Assembly: GCA_022511485.1 (NCBI GenBank)
Contig: JAFLUJ010000297.1
Location: forward strand, 1-8,314
Reading direction: 5' to 3'
Length of the DNA stretch: 8,314 bases
Origin: Oscillospiraceae bacterium
Lineage (GTDB): Bacteria > Bacillota > Clostridia > Oscillospirales > Ruminococcaceae
Position numbers and translations under genes: made by a program. Under the pieces are notes generated by a model. The model searched no databases, was not told where the DNA came from, and saw nothing but the letters and a program-made list of their open reading frames with translations. Of the stretch, positions 1 through 7,534 are shown one piece after another; within the stretch, counting starts at the first letter, position 1, and every line of letters begins with the position of its first letter.

Positions 1-57
1 GTCTTTGGAAAGGGGTCTGGGGAATAACCTTTCTTCAGAAAGGTTTTCCCCAGTAGA
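1..57. repeat. Large imperfect palindrome downstream of smc (possible terminator or dispersed repeat)
   Basis: Bases 17-53 form a long hairpin. 17-24 pair with 46-53, base 25 is a single bulge, 26-33 pair with 38-45, and 34-37 are the loop. That gives 16 base pairs with one bulge. It begins 50 bases after the smc stop in the direction of transcription. No T-run follows the stem on the minus strand up to the window edge; instead there is a pyrimidine-rich stretch (16-1). It is therefore not a textbook intrinsic terminator, although the strong stem could still stop transcription or protect the 3' end of the mRNA. The pattern of a symmetric stem plus a C-rich flank fits a dispersed intergenic palindrome of the kind common in Ruminococcus-like genomes. 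That family assignment is inference, and the element may continue past the edge. Confidence 0.6.
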
Positions 58-71
58 AGTACAGAGGTACT
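58..71. repeat. Small hairpin in the smc 3' region
   Basis: Bases 58-62 (AGTAC) pair perfectly with 67-71 (GTACT) around a 4-base loop. It lies between the smc stop and the larger hairpin at 17-53. A 5-bp stem is weak and may be chance. It is listed because the two hairpins together fill much of the 102-base smc downstream region; nothing else is recognisable there. Confidence 0.3.
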
Positions 72-102
72 AAGCTAAATTATGATTTACATTACTTGTC
101 CG

Positions 103-3100
103 CTAATTCGCCGCTTCAATATCCGCAGGAGGCTGGTCAAGACGAAGTACCTTTGAGATCCCCTTATCCTGCATTGTCACGCCGTACATAACATCCGCCT
201 CGTCCATTGTGCCCCGACGGTGAGTTACCAGTATAAACTGAGTGGTGTCCGTAAAATGCCTCAGATACTGAGCATATTTGCTTACGTTTACATCGTCCAG
301 AGCCGCTTCGATCTCGTCGAGGATACAGAACGGCGCAGGCTTGATCTTCAGGATAGCGAAGTATATAGCTATCGCAACAAACGCCTGCTCGCCTCCGGAA
401 AGCAGCGAAAGATTCTTTATTACCTTTCCGGGAGGAGCAACATTTATCTCAATACCGGATTCAAGGACGTCCTCCGGATCGGTGAGAGTAAGCTCCGCCT
501 TTCCTCCTCCGAACAGCTCAACAAAGATCTGCTTGAAGTTTTCGTTTATCTGATTGAAGCTCTCGCTGAACTGACGGCGCATATTGTCGGTAAGCTCCTC
601 AATAAGAGCCTCCAGCTCCCGCTTGGAGGTCTCAACGTCGTCAAGCTGCTCCTTCATGAAGTTGTAACGTTCCGAAACTTCCTTGTATTCCTCGATAGCT
701 GCAACGTTTACATTTCCCAGACCACGTATCTTCTGTTTGACATCGTTAAGCTCTCTCTGAACAGCAAGCAGATCGGAAACAGGCTTCGCTATCTCCACTG
801 CCTCAGAAAGATACAGACTGTACTGCTCCTGCATTTCGGAGATAATACCGTCGTACCTTGTCTGTACAGACTCCCGCCTTTCTTCAAGACGGGTCATTTC
901 TCTGGAAAACTTCTCCTTTTCCTCACTCAGCTCACGAATTTTTTTGTGCCCCTCGTTGGACTTCTGCTCCATCTCCCTGTGAGCGGACTGTTCTTCAAGG
1001 ATCTTGGCGTTTATTTCAGCGACCTCGTCAGCAGTTCCTGCAAGAGCCGCCTTACGTTCTTCAATGAGCCTTTCCTTTTCGACTATGATATTCTTCTGCT
1101 CTTCAAGTGCAAGAGCAAGACGGGCAGTATTGTCTCCTAACGCGGAGAACTGTTCCTCCAGCTGCTTTATTTCCGCTTCAAGAGCGTCCTTGTCCTTGCT
1201 GCGTTCAAGCTGATAGAGCTTCATTTCAGACATTGCTTCCGAAAGCTTTTCACGCTTCTCCCTGATAGATGCACGCTTCTCCTCACTGTCAGCTGCAAGC
1301 TGTTCAAAATCGGCGATCTCCTTTTCACAGTCCTTTAACTGCACCGACGCATCGGCGGCGTTTTTGTCGGTCTCCTCAATTTTTTCCCTGTAACGCTTTG
1401 AGTTTTCCTCTGCCGTTTCAAGCTGTCCGGCAGTCTGTTCAAGCAGAGCGTCAATGCGCTTTATTTCAGCTTCAAAGCGTATTTTATCTTCGTTTATGAT
1501 ACGAAGCTCGTCCTTTGCTCCCTCAATGTCAAAGCCCATTTTGTCGGTCTCCGCCTGGAGCTTTTCAACATTCTGCTTTACCTCGGACATCCGCTGTTCA
1601 AGCTTCGCCTTTTCAGCATTCAGCTTTTCAATGTCGTTCTTTCTGGTAAGGACGCCGCTGGACTTTGCCGTAGAGCCTCCTGTAAATGAACCTCCCGCAT
1701 TGATGACCTGACCGTCCAGAGTAACTATTTTGAACTTGTATCCGTACTTTTTCGCTATTACCGTAGCGTCGTCAATGTCCTCCGCAATGACGATACGTCC
1801 AAGCAGGGAATTAAACACTCCCACAAGCTCAGGAGCAAATCCTACGATGTCCACTGCCAGAGCAACAAATCCCGGACAGTCATCCAGACCCTTTTCACCG
1901 AGACGGTTTCCCTTGACGGAGGTCACAGGAAGGAAGGTTGCACGTCCTGCCTTTGTTTCCTGCAAGAGACGGATACCCCTTTTGGCGGTCTCCTCGTTGT
2001 CAACGACGATATTCTGCAAAGCCCCGCCCAGAGCGGTTTCGATGGCGAGACTGTATTTCCCCTCAACGTTTATAAGCTGAGCAACAGAGCCATGAACGCC
2101 ACGAAGCTGTCCCGACTTTGCTGATTTAAGTATCTGTTTTACGGAATGAGCAAAGCCCTCCATGCTGTTTTCAAGGTCGGTGAGCAGACGGATGCGCTGC
2201 TCCTTGTCACGGATGGAAAATCCGATGTCTTCAAATTCCTTTTTAGCCAGAGACAGCTTTTCCGCACGTCCGGAGTAAAGCTTGGAAAGTCCGTTTATAC
2301 GGTTTTCCGCCTCTCCGGTCTTTTCTTCAAGCATACGGCTGCCGTCCTCGGCGTCCCGCTTTTCCTTTGTAAGCTCCTCGGTGTACTCCCTTAACTGCTC
2401 CTCCTGCTGACCGGACTGACGAAGCTGTTCTGCAAGATCAGCTTTGCCGGAATCCGCAGAAGAAATTATGATATTCAGCTCAGAACGCTTTATGTAAAGC
2501 TTGTTCAGGCTGCCGCTTATGTCGCTGTACTTGCTGTCAAAGCTGTCCTGCTCGGTGATAAGAGTATTTAACTCCTCCTGAGCTGCACTGTGCTTTTTCT
2601 CAGTTTCGGCAATGTCCTCATCAGCCTTTTTGATAAGGGACAGCTTTTCCTCGATTATACGGCGGTTTTCGTCTCCGGAGTTCTCCGCCGCCTTCTGCTG
2701 CTGTTCAATATCAGCTATAGCGTCGTTGCAGTGGGCAATGTCATTTTCAAAAACTGCAATATCTGAATGAAGCTGGGTGTTTGAACGCTCCGCTTCAAGG
2801 ATCTTCGCTCTTAATTCCTCGATGTGTATGTCGGAGGTCTGCATATTTTTCTGAAGCTCCTCCGCCTCCTCTTCAAGACGGGAAATATCCGCCTCCACAG
2901 CGTCATATTCATTTGTATTTATAAGTATCTTGTCAGACAGCTCGGAAAGATTTGCTTTCAGATCATCAAGCTGCTTGACCCAGACGGTTATGTCAAGCTC
3001 CTTTTTCTTTTCGGAAAGCTCGATGAATTTTGCTGCCTTTTCCGACTGTATACGGAGAGGCTCAACACGGCTTTCCAGCTCGCCGAGAATATCCCGGAGA

Positions 3101-3669
3101 CGGAGTATATTTTCCTGAGCGGCAGCAAGACGTCTTTCCGCCTCGGCTTTTTTATAGCGGAATTTGGATATTCCCGCAGCCTCCTCGAAAATTTCCCGGC
3201 GCTCTCCCGACTTTGCGGAAACTATCTCCGCAACACGTCCCTGTCCGATTATGGAGTAACCGTCCCTTCCGAGACCTGTATCCATAAAAAGCTCGTAAAT
3301 ATCCTTAAGGCGCACCTGAGAGCCGTTTATAAGATACTCGCTTTCACCGCTGCGGTAGAGCTTTCTCGTAACGGATACCCGATCGGAGGGTATCTGCAAA
3401 ATGCCCCTGTTGTTTACAATATTAAGGGTGACCTGTGCATATCCCACAGCCTTACGCTGAGTTGTTCCGGAGAAAATAACGTCCTCCATTTTTGAGCCTC
3501 TGAGCGTTTTTGTGGACTGCTCTCCCAGCACCCACCGCACCGCGTCGCCTATGTTGGATTTTCCGCTTCCGTTAGGACCTACAACAGCAGTCAGACCCTT
3601 GTGGAAATCCAGCTTTATTTTATCAGGGAAGGATTTAAACCCCTGCATTTCAAGTGATTCCAAATACAT
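103..3669 (-). CDS. smc: Chromosome segregation/condensation ATPase SMC
   Basis: Full-length SMC of 1188 residues, the normal size for bacterial SMC (about 1150-1200). It forms a homodimeric ring with ScpA/ScpB that compacts and separates replicated chromosomes. The N-terminal ATPase half shows the Walker A motif GPNGSGKS at about residues 31-38, followed by the conserved stretch through GQG and FEEAAG. Coiled coil runs from about 170 to 510. The hinge at about 515-665 contains RGVHGSVAQ and ends in AGGSFTGGS. A second coiled coil follows to about 1010. The C-terminal half has the ABC signature LSGGE near 1090 and the Walker B/D-loop ILDEIEAALDD near 1114-1124. I chose ATG 3669 because an AAAGGA site lies 8 bases upstream and one base separates it from the preceding stop; the frame stays open to a TTG at 3690 (7 extra residues), which is unlikely to be used. 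No truncation or missing catalytic residue is seen. Confidence 0.98.
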   Translation of the reverse strand: MYLESLEMQGFKSFPDKIKLDFHKGLTAVVGPNGSGKSNIGDAVRWVLGEQSTKTLRGSKMEDVIFSGTTQRKAVGYAQVTLNIVNNRGILQIPSDRVSVTRKLYRSGESEYLINGSQVRLKDIYELFMDTGLGRDGYSIIGQGRVAEIVSAKSGERREIFEEAAGISKFRYKKAEAERRLAAAQENILRLRDILGELESRVEPLRIQSEKAAKFIELSEKKKELDITVWVKQLDDLKANLSELSDKILINTNEYDAVEADISRLEEEAEELQKNMQTSDIHIEELRAKILEAERSNTQLHSDIAVFENDIAHCNDAIADIEQQQKAAENSGDENRRIIEEKLSLIKKADEDIAETEKKHSAAQEELNTLITEQDSFDSKYSDISGSLNKLYIKRSELNIIISSADSGKADLAEQLRQSGQQEEQLREYTEELTKEKRDAEDGSRMLEEKTGEAENRINGLSKLYSGRAEKLSLAKKEFEDIGFSIRDKEQRIRLLTDLENSMEGFAHSVKQILKSAKSGQLRGVHGSVAQLINVEGKYSLAIETALGGALQNIVVDNEETAKRGIRLLQETKAGRATFLPVTSVKGNRLGEKGLDDCPGFVALAVDIVGFAPELVGVFNSLLGRIVIAEDIDDATVIAKKYGYKFKIVTLDGQVINAGGSFTGGSTAKSSGVLTRKNDIEKLNAEKAKLEQRMSEVKQNVEKLQAETDKMGFDIEGAKDELRIINEDKIRFEAEIKRIDALLEQTAGQLETAEENSKRYREKIEETDKNAADASVQLKDCEKEIADFEQLAADSEEKRASIREKREKLSEAMSEMKLYQLERSKDKDALEAEIKQLEEQFSALGDNTARLALALEEQKNIIVEKERLIEERKAALAGTADEVAEINAKILEEQSAHREMEQKSNEGHKKIRELSEEKEKFSREMTRLEERRESVQTRYDGIISEMQEQYSLYLSEAVEIAKPVSDLLAVQRELNDVKQKIRGLGNVNVAAIEEYKEVSERYNFMKEQLDDVETSKRELEALIEELTDNMRRQFSESFNQINENFKQIFVELFGGGKAELTLTDPEDVLESGIEINVAPPGKVIKNLSLLSGGEQAFVAIAIYFAILKIKPAPFCILDEIEAALDDVNVSKYAQYLRHFTDTTQFILVTHRRGTMDEADVMYGVTMQDKGISKVLRLDQPPADIEAAN

Positions 3670-3670
3670 T

Positions 3671-4660
3671 TCATTCGTCCTTTGTAACAATTATACTTCT
3701 TCCGGAAAGACTTGCTTCCGGTCTGATCTTTATCCTTATACCAACAGATTCAAAATACTCTTTGTTGCTCCTTTTATGTCCCGCCGCCTTGCTTACCGCA
3801 TCGGGAGCAGTATAAACTATGAAGTCCCTGCCCTCCGTCAATTTCCTTTCAATTTCCCTGCGAAACAATATACCCTCGCAGATCTCACGGAACGCGGGAT
3901 GATAGAAGCCTCCCAGCATATCCGCTTCCACAGCTTCGGAGGCGTGAAGTCCAAGCTTTATGACCCCTATTCCCTCCTGCTCAAACATTTCCAGCATATC
4001 AGCGCATATTTCCGCTGCTGTTTCAAATGGGTATGGCTTGTACTCCCCGCTTTCAAAAAGATCTCCAAGCCTTGTATTTTTAAGTATCACGACAGGGTAG
4101 ATCCTCACCGTGTCCGGTCTGAGCTTTATTATCTCCCTTGCCGTTTCCATGTCCTTTTCCGGGGAGGACATATACAGTCCCGTCATCATCTGCAAGCCAA
4201 GCTCAAAGCCGTACTCCCTTATAAGGCGGGATGCGTGACCGACGTCCTCTGCTGTATGTCCCCGTTCGTTTGCTTCAAGGACATCATCGTCCATGGACTG
4301 AGCTCCAAGCTCGATTGATGTCACCCCGTATTTTTTCAGGATGTCAAGCACCTGTTCGTCGATACAGTCAGGACGTGTGGAAATTCGTATCCCACGAACT
4401 CTGCCGCTTTTTACAAAGGGGAAGGCGGTTTCAAGAAGTCCCGTCATGTACTCCCTGTCAATTGCGGTGAAGCTGCCTCCGAAAAAGGCGATCTCTGCGT
4501 CACCGTCAGGAAGTCCCATGCAGGCGGTCTCCAGCATCTCCCCTACCTGCTCCGGCGCGGGAGCAGCGGAGGTGTGGCTTATCGTCCGCTGATTGCAGAA
4601 CGAACAAGTGTTGGGACATCCCATATGAGGGATAAAGACTGATATATTGCTGTGACCCAT
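3671..4660 (-). CDS. Radical SAM protein, Elp3-like, of the rnc-smc cluster
   Basis: This 329-residue protein is a radical SAM enzyme. Cys15, Cys19 and Cys22 form the CxxxCxxC cluster that would hold the 4Fe-4S centre used to cleave S-adenosylmethionine. FFGGSFTAI (59-67) is the GGE-like SAM-contact motif, and STRPD (94-98) and IELGAQSMDD (116-125) are typical of the Elp3/HemN-like branch. It resembles the radical SAM half of Elp3 but ends without the GNAT acetyltransferase domain. The substrate is unknown; tRNA modification is a guess from Elp3. The start ATG overlaps the rnc stop by one base (TAATG) with AAGGA only 3 bases before it, so translation is probably coupled to rnc. Its stop sits one base before the smc start and its last codons carry the smc ribosome site. 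Annotation pipelines may mislabel it as a coproporphyrinogen oxidase. Confidence 0.9.
   Translation of the reverse strand: MGHSNISVFIPHMGCPNTCSFCNQRTISHTSAAPAPEQVGEMLETACMGLPDGDAEIAFFGGSFTAIDREYMTGLLETAFPFVKSGRVRGIRISTRPDCIDEQVLDILKKYGVTSIELGAQSMDDDVLEANERGHTAEDVGHASRLIREYGFELGLQMMTGLYMSSPEKDMETAREIIKLRPDTVRIYPVVILKNTRLGDLFESGEYKPYPFETAAEICADMLEMFEQEGIGVIKLGLHASEAVEADMLGGFYHPAFREICEGILFRREIERKLTEGRDFIVYTAPDAVSKAAGHKRSNKEYFESVGIRIKIRPEASLSGRSIIVTKDE
3678..3683 (-). promoter_or_regulatory. Ribosome binding site deciding the smc start
   Basis: AAAGGA lies 8 bases before ATG 3669 and inside the last codons of the radical SAM gene. It supports ATG 3669 over the in-frame TTG at 3690, which would overlap the upstream gene and place this site inside smc itself. 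Confidence 0.8.
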
Positions 4661-5346
4661 TATTCCTTATAACCCATAAGCCGGAGGGCTTCCCGTGCCG
4701 CTGCCTGCTCCGCCTGTTTCTTGCTATGTCCCTCTCCTGTGCCGATAACATTGCTGTTGAGCCGCACCTGGACCACGAATTTTCTGTCATGATCGGGACC
4801 GGTCTGGTCAGCCAGGACGTACTCCACGTGTTCCTCCGGATTTTTCTGGATTATCTCCTGCAAAGCGGTCTTGTAATCATGGAGAGCCTTGGAGCTGTCC
4901 GCGTCAAGATCCTTTGGGATAAAGGACAGGACATATTTTTTCGCCGCTGCCATGCCGCCGTCAAGATATATCGCGGCGATGACCGCTTCAAATGCGTCGG
5001 AAACAATTGAGGGACGTTCCCTGCCTCCGCTGTTTTCCTCACCCTTGCCCAGAAGGAGATATTTTCCTAAATCTATTTTCTTTGAAAACTCAAACAGAGC
5101 TTTTTCACATACAAGGGAGGCTCTTATTTTTGTAAGCTCACCCTCCGGAAGATGTCTGAAATGCTTGAAAAGGTGCTCGGAGACCACTATTGAAAGCACG
5201 CTGTCACCGAGAAATTCAAGCCGCTCGTTTGAATTGAGACCCCGCTTTGCCTCATTTGAATATGAGGAATGGGAAAGAGCTTCCTGTAAAAGTGTCTTTT
5301 TCTTAAAGGTATATCCTATTTTCTTTTCAAATTCCAAAGTGTCCAT
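4660..5346 (-). CDS. rnc: Ribonuclease III
   Basis: This 228-residue enzyme cuts double-stranded RNA, chiefly to mature 16S and 23S rRNA and to process structured mRNAs. The N-terminal catalytic domain (about 1-150) has the signature ERLEFLGDSVL at 41-51. Glu41, Glu44 and Asp48 there match E. coli Glu38, Glu41 and Asp45. Asp117 and Glu120 in SDAFEAVIAAIYLDGG match the remaining magnesium ligands Asp114 and Glu117. A double-stranded RNA binding domain fills about 157-226, with the basic KKQAEQAAAREAL helix near the end. All catalytic residues are present, so it should be active. AAAGGAG lies 7 bases before the ATG. It is separated from plsX by 85 bases and overlaps the radical SAM gene by one base. 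Confidence 0.98.
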   Translation of the reverse strand: MDTLEFEKKIGYTFKKKTLLQEALSHSSYSNEAKRGLNSNERLEFLGDSVLSIVVSEHLFKHFRHLPEGELTKIRASLVCEKALFEFSKKIDLGKYLLLGKGEENSGGRERPSIVSDAFEAVIAAIYLDGGMAAAKKYVLSFIPKDLDADSSKALHDYKTALQEIIQKNPEEHVEYVLADQTGPDHDRKFVVQVRLNSNVIGTGEGHSKKQAEQAAAREALRLMGYKE

Positions 5347-5431
5347 TTTTACGCTCCTTTCTTTTTATTTTTATCACGCAGTGATGATACTCTTTGCTTT
5401 TGAGGGGGAAGCGCCCCTTTGGAATCCTAAA
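5347..5431 (-). other. plsX-rnc gap: two short hairpins and the rnc ribosome site
   Basis: The gap holds AAAGGAG (5354-5360), a strong ribosome site 7 bases before rnc. It also holds a perfect 5-bp hairpin at 5373-5385 (loop GCA) and another 5-bp hairpin at 5403-5418 made of G and C runs. Neither stem is followed by a T-run on the minus strand, so neither is a convincing terminator. TATCAT at 5389-5394 on the minus strand resembles a -10 box but has no -35 partner at usual spacing. I see no acpP gene or small ORF here, although acpP is a frequent neighbour at this spot in other Firmicutes. Confidence 0.5.
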
Positions 5432-6430
5432 TTATTTTTTCTCTACAGCCGCAAGTGAAGAGGTTATCTCGTCAATTACCTTCCCCTCCACACAGTTTTT
5501 CGCCTGACGGATAGCATTGTAAAATGCTGTTGCATCGGAAGAACCGTGAGCTTTTATCACCGGCTTTGATATTCCCAGAAGGACAGCTCCGCCCACCTCT
5601 TTGTAGTCCATCTTCTTACGGAACGCTTTTATCTTCGGCATTATCATAAGAGCTGCCAGCTTTCCGCCGATGTTGGAGGTAAGCATATCCTTCAGAGTAT
5701 GGCTGAAATAAGAGCCCATACCCTCGTAAAGCTTCAACAGGACGTTTCCGGTAAAGCCATCGGTAACAACTACCTCACACTCTCCGAAGGGGACTTCCCT
5801 TGCCTCCAGATTTCCGTAAAAGCTGACGGGAGCATTCTGGAACTGCTTATATGCTTCGATCTCAAGCTCCCTTCCCTTTGTATCCTCAGCTCCTACATTT
5901 ACAAGTCCCACCTTGGGAGAGGAAATTCCCATGACCTTATTCATGTAGCAGCTTCCCATAACTCCGAACTGGATAAGCATTTCGGGGCGGCAGTCAACAT
6001 TAGCCCCTCCGTCAACAAGTATCATATATCCCTTTGCTGTAGGCATTATAGGAGCAAGAGCCGCACGCTTTACTCCCTTGATCCGCTTTGCGATAAAGGT
6101 TGCTCCCACAACCAGCGCTCCCGTGCTTCCTGCGGAAACAAAGGCGTCCCCCTGTCCGTCGGAAAGAGCTTTCAGACCAACTGCCATTGAGCAGTCAGAT
6201 TTTTCCTTTATTACCATAGTAGGCTCGTCGTGAATATCAATAACGGACTCGGTATGTATTATTGATATTTTATCGAGAGATATTCCGTTTTTCTCTGCGG
6301 TGTCCTTTATAATTTTTTCATTTCCGGACAGAACTACCTCCACACCGAGCTTTGAAACAGCCTCTGCTGCACCCTTTATCACTTCAAGGGGAGCGTTGTC
6401 CCCGCCGAATGCGTCAACAATTATTTTCAT
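5432..6430 (-). CDS. plsX: Phosphate acyltransferase PlsX
   Basis: This 332-residue protein is of normal family length and opens with the diagnostic MKIIVDAFGGDNAP. PlsX is a peripheral membrane enzyme that transfers acyl chains from acyl carrier protein to phosphate. The acyl-phosphate it makes is used by PlsY to begin phosphatidic acid synthesis. Further family landmarks are SAGSTGA (99-105), VDGGANVDCRP (139-149), VNVGAEDTKG (177-186), TDGFTGNVLLK (223-233) and IKAHGSSDA (292-300). The ribosome site AAAGGA (6441-6446) lies 10 bases before the ATG and inside the last codons of the upstream YcxB-like gene, whose stop is only 5 bases away. Co-transcription and perhaps coupled translation with that gene are therefore likely. 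The usual neighbours rpmF (before) and acpP (after) are missing. I see no clear FapR-type operator or separate promoter. Confidence 0.98.
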   Translation of the reverse strand: MKIIVDAFGGDNAPLEVIKGAAEAVSKLGVEVVLSGNEKIIKDTAEKNGISLDKISIIHTESVIDIHDEPTMVIKEKSDCSMAVGLKALSDGQGDAFVSAGSTGALVVGATFIAKRIKGVKRAALAPIMPTAKGYMILVDGGANVDCRPEMLIQFGVMGSCYMNKVMGISSPKVGLVNVGAEDTKGRELEIEAYKQFQNAPVSFYGNLEAREVPFGECEVVVTDGFTGNVLLKLYEGMGSYFSHTLKDMLTSNIGGKLAALMIMPKIKAFRKKMDYKEVGGAVLLGISKPVIKAHGSSDATAFYNAIRQAKNCVEGKVIDEITSSLAAVEKK

Positions 6431-6435
6431 AAAAA

Positions 6436-6960
6436 TTATTTCCTTTCTTTTTTATTTTTAAATCTTGACCCAAGCTGTTCCTCTAAAAAATTCCTCATAT
6501 CATCAGAATTTCCGATAGTAAACTTGTCCTTGTCAATAACATACCACATACTTTTTTCTGTATTTATATAAAAATAATAATCTGTTTCATAAGCATTTTT
6601 TATATCATTATAATAAAAGACATTGTTTTCTTTGAAGTCCTTATTTTCAATTCTGTCCTGATAAAAAATATATTTATCGGGAATATCTTCACAGGAAAGG
6701 ATCTCGTTCAAAGAATTGTACAGCGCAACTAAAAAAGGCCAGCAGCAGTACAGCGCAAAAAGCACAATACCAAATGCATCAGGCTTTGAAAATACCATGA
6801 ATAGCAACGGTATCATTAAAATTAATTGTACTATGAACAGCTTCTTAAAAGCAAACATCCGCAAAGAAAACTGTCTTTTAAAAGTCAATTTGCAGCTGAT
6901 CTCAAATAAAACCCGGCTGTTTGTTTGCTGAATATTAGTATCTGCATTTACCGATCCCAT
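6436..6960 (-). CDS. Small membrane protein, YcxB-like domain
   Basis: A 174-residue protein of unknown function. A polar N-terminus (1-40) is followed by two hydrophobic helices at about 41-58 and 62-84 joined by a very short turn, a hairpin anchored in the membrane. A soluble C-terminal domain (about 95-168) follows. It contains FYQDRIE, YYNDIKNAYETDYYFYI and a DKDKFTIGN...MRNFLEEQLG tail. That layout matches the YcxB-like family as I remember it; I could not search. The soluble part is probably cytoplasmic and may sense or bind something, but no catalytic residues are evident. AGGGAG (6967-6972) lies 6 bases before the ATG. Base composition is unusual: sampled stretches inside the gene run near 20-30 percent GC, against about 50 percent in smc. 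This suggests a different origin from plsX. Confidence 0.75.
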   Translation of the reverse strand: MGSVNADTNIQQTNSRVLFEISCKLTFKRQFSLRMFAFKKLFIVQLILMIPLLFMVFSKPDAFGIVLFALYCCWPFLVALYNSLNEILSCEDIPDKYIFYQDRIENKDFKENNVFYYNDIKNAYETDYYFYINTEKSMWYVIDKDKFTIGNSDDMRNFLEEQLGSRFKNKKERK

Positions 6961-6987
6961 CGTTATCTCCCTATGTACTTTCCTTAT

Positions 6988-7512
6988 TTAAATAATATAC
7001 TCAAACATTCTGGACTTTAACCAGCCCTCGTTTTCATAAAACATATCAATGGTATCGACGTATTTGAATCCTGATTTCACATACGTTTTTTCCGCCGGGA
7101 GATTCCCGTCAAGAACGTCCAGACGGATGGTTTTTATGCCGTTCTCCCGAGCCGTTTCAATGACTCTCTGAACCATCTGCGTTGCTATCCCCCTGCCCGA
7201 ATATTCAGACAGGACACCAAGTATATGTACCACATAAAGCTCCCCGTCCCTGGCGTCAACAGACCAGTTTATCTTGCCGAAGCCCTCATTATATTCATGA
7301 TTTACCACCATGCAAGACACGATCTTACCGTCTGTTTCTCCCACGTATAATTCACCTTTCCGGATGGACTCTGCAAGATATTCCTGCGTAGGATATATGT
7401 CCTTTTTCCAATCCGGAGAATATTCCGCGTCTTTAAGTCCGTCAATTACAGTGTAGTAAAACTCCCTGACGTTATCAAAGTCATCCATACAGGCAATTCT
7501 GATATGTAACAT
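6988..7512 (-). CDS. GNAT-family N-acetyltransferase
   Basis: This 174-residue single-domain acetyltransferase of the Gcn5-related family uses acetyl-CoA to modify an amine. Motif A is clear: VVHILGVLSEYSGRGIATQMV, in which SGRGIA (about 105-110) is the pyrophosphate-binding loop. Motif B follows with LDVLDGN (131-137) and AEKTYVKSGFKYV (140-152). The substrate cannot be read from the sequence; protein N-termini, antibiotics, amino acids and polyamines are all possible. I chose ATG 7512 because GGAGGTG (7516-7522) sits immediately upstream and the family fold begins there. The frame stays open to an ATG at 7578, but that would add 22 residues overlapping the end of the protease gene and has no support. 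It lies 22 bases after the protease gene and 27 before the YcxB-like gene, so it is probably in one operon with both. Confidence 0.92.
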   Translation of the reverse strand: MLHIRIACMDDFDNVREFYYTVIDGLKDAEYSPDWKKDIYPTQEYLAESIRKGELYVGETDGKIVSCMVVNHEYNEGFGKINWSVDARDGELYVVHILGVLSEYSGRGIATQMVQRVIETARENGIKTIRLDVLDGNLPAEKTYVKSGFKYVDTIDMFYENEGWLKSRMFEYII

Positions 7513-7515
7513 AGA

Positions 7516-7522
7516 CACCTCC
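7516..7522 (-). promoter_or_regulatory. Ribosome binding site deciding the GNAT start
   Basis: GGAGGTG is a near-perfect Shine-Dalgarno sequence ending 3 bases before ATG 7512. It lies in the 22-base gap after the protease stop, and it fixes the GNAT start downstream of the longer open frame. Confidence 0.85.
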
Positions 7523-7534
7523 GTTAAATCAGGA

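Noticed and set aside
220..1140. 306-codon open frame on the plus strand inside smc
   Set aside because: It lies wholly antisense to a well-conserved SMC, its translation shows no recognisable domain, and long antisense frames are common opposite coiled-coil genes.
3670..3690. TTG start giving SMC seven extra N-terminal residues
   Set aside because: It overlaps the radical SAM gene and lacks its own ribosome site, whereas ATG 3669 has AAAGGA at 8 bases and matches the usual SMC N-terminus.
3512..4318. 268-codon plus-strand open frame across the smc/radical SAM boundary
   Set aside because: It is antisense to two confidently identified genes and its translation has no family features or ribosome site.
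4506..4790. Minus-strand open frame across the rnc/radical SAM overlap
   Set aside because: It is in another frame of two real genes, and neither gene shows a frameshift that would need it.
5389..5394. Promoter -10 box (TATCAT) for rnc
   Set aside because: No -35-like hexamer is present at 16-18 bases upstream and there is no extended -10 motif.
5373..5418. Intrinsic terminator between plsX and rnc
   Set aside because: Both stems are only 5 bp and neither is followed by a T-run on the transcribed strand; the T-run seen is on the wrong side.
6988..7512. The GNAT gene as the missing acetyltransferase half of Elp3
   Set aside because: It is a complete stand-alone GNAT about 2.3 kb away from the radical SAM gene and looks like a general small-molecule or protein acetyltransferase, not the Elp3 C-terminal domain.
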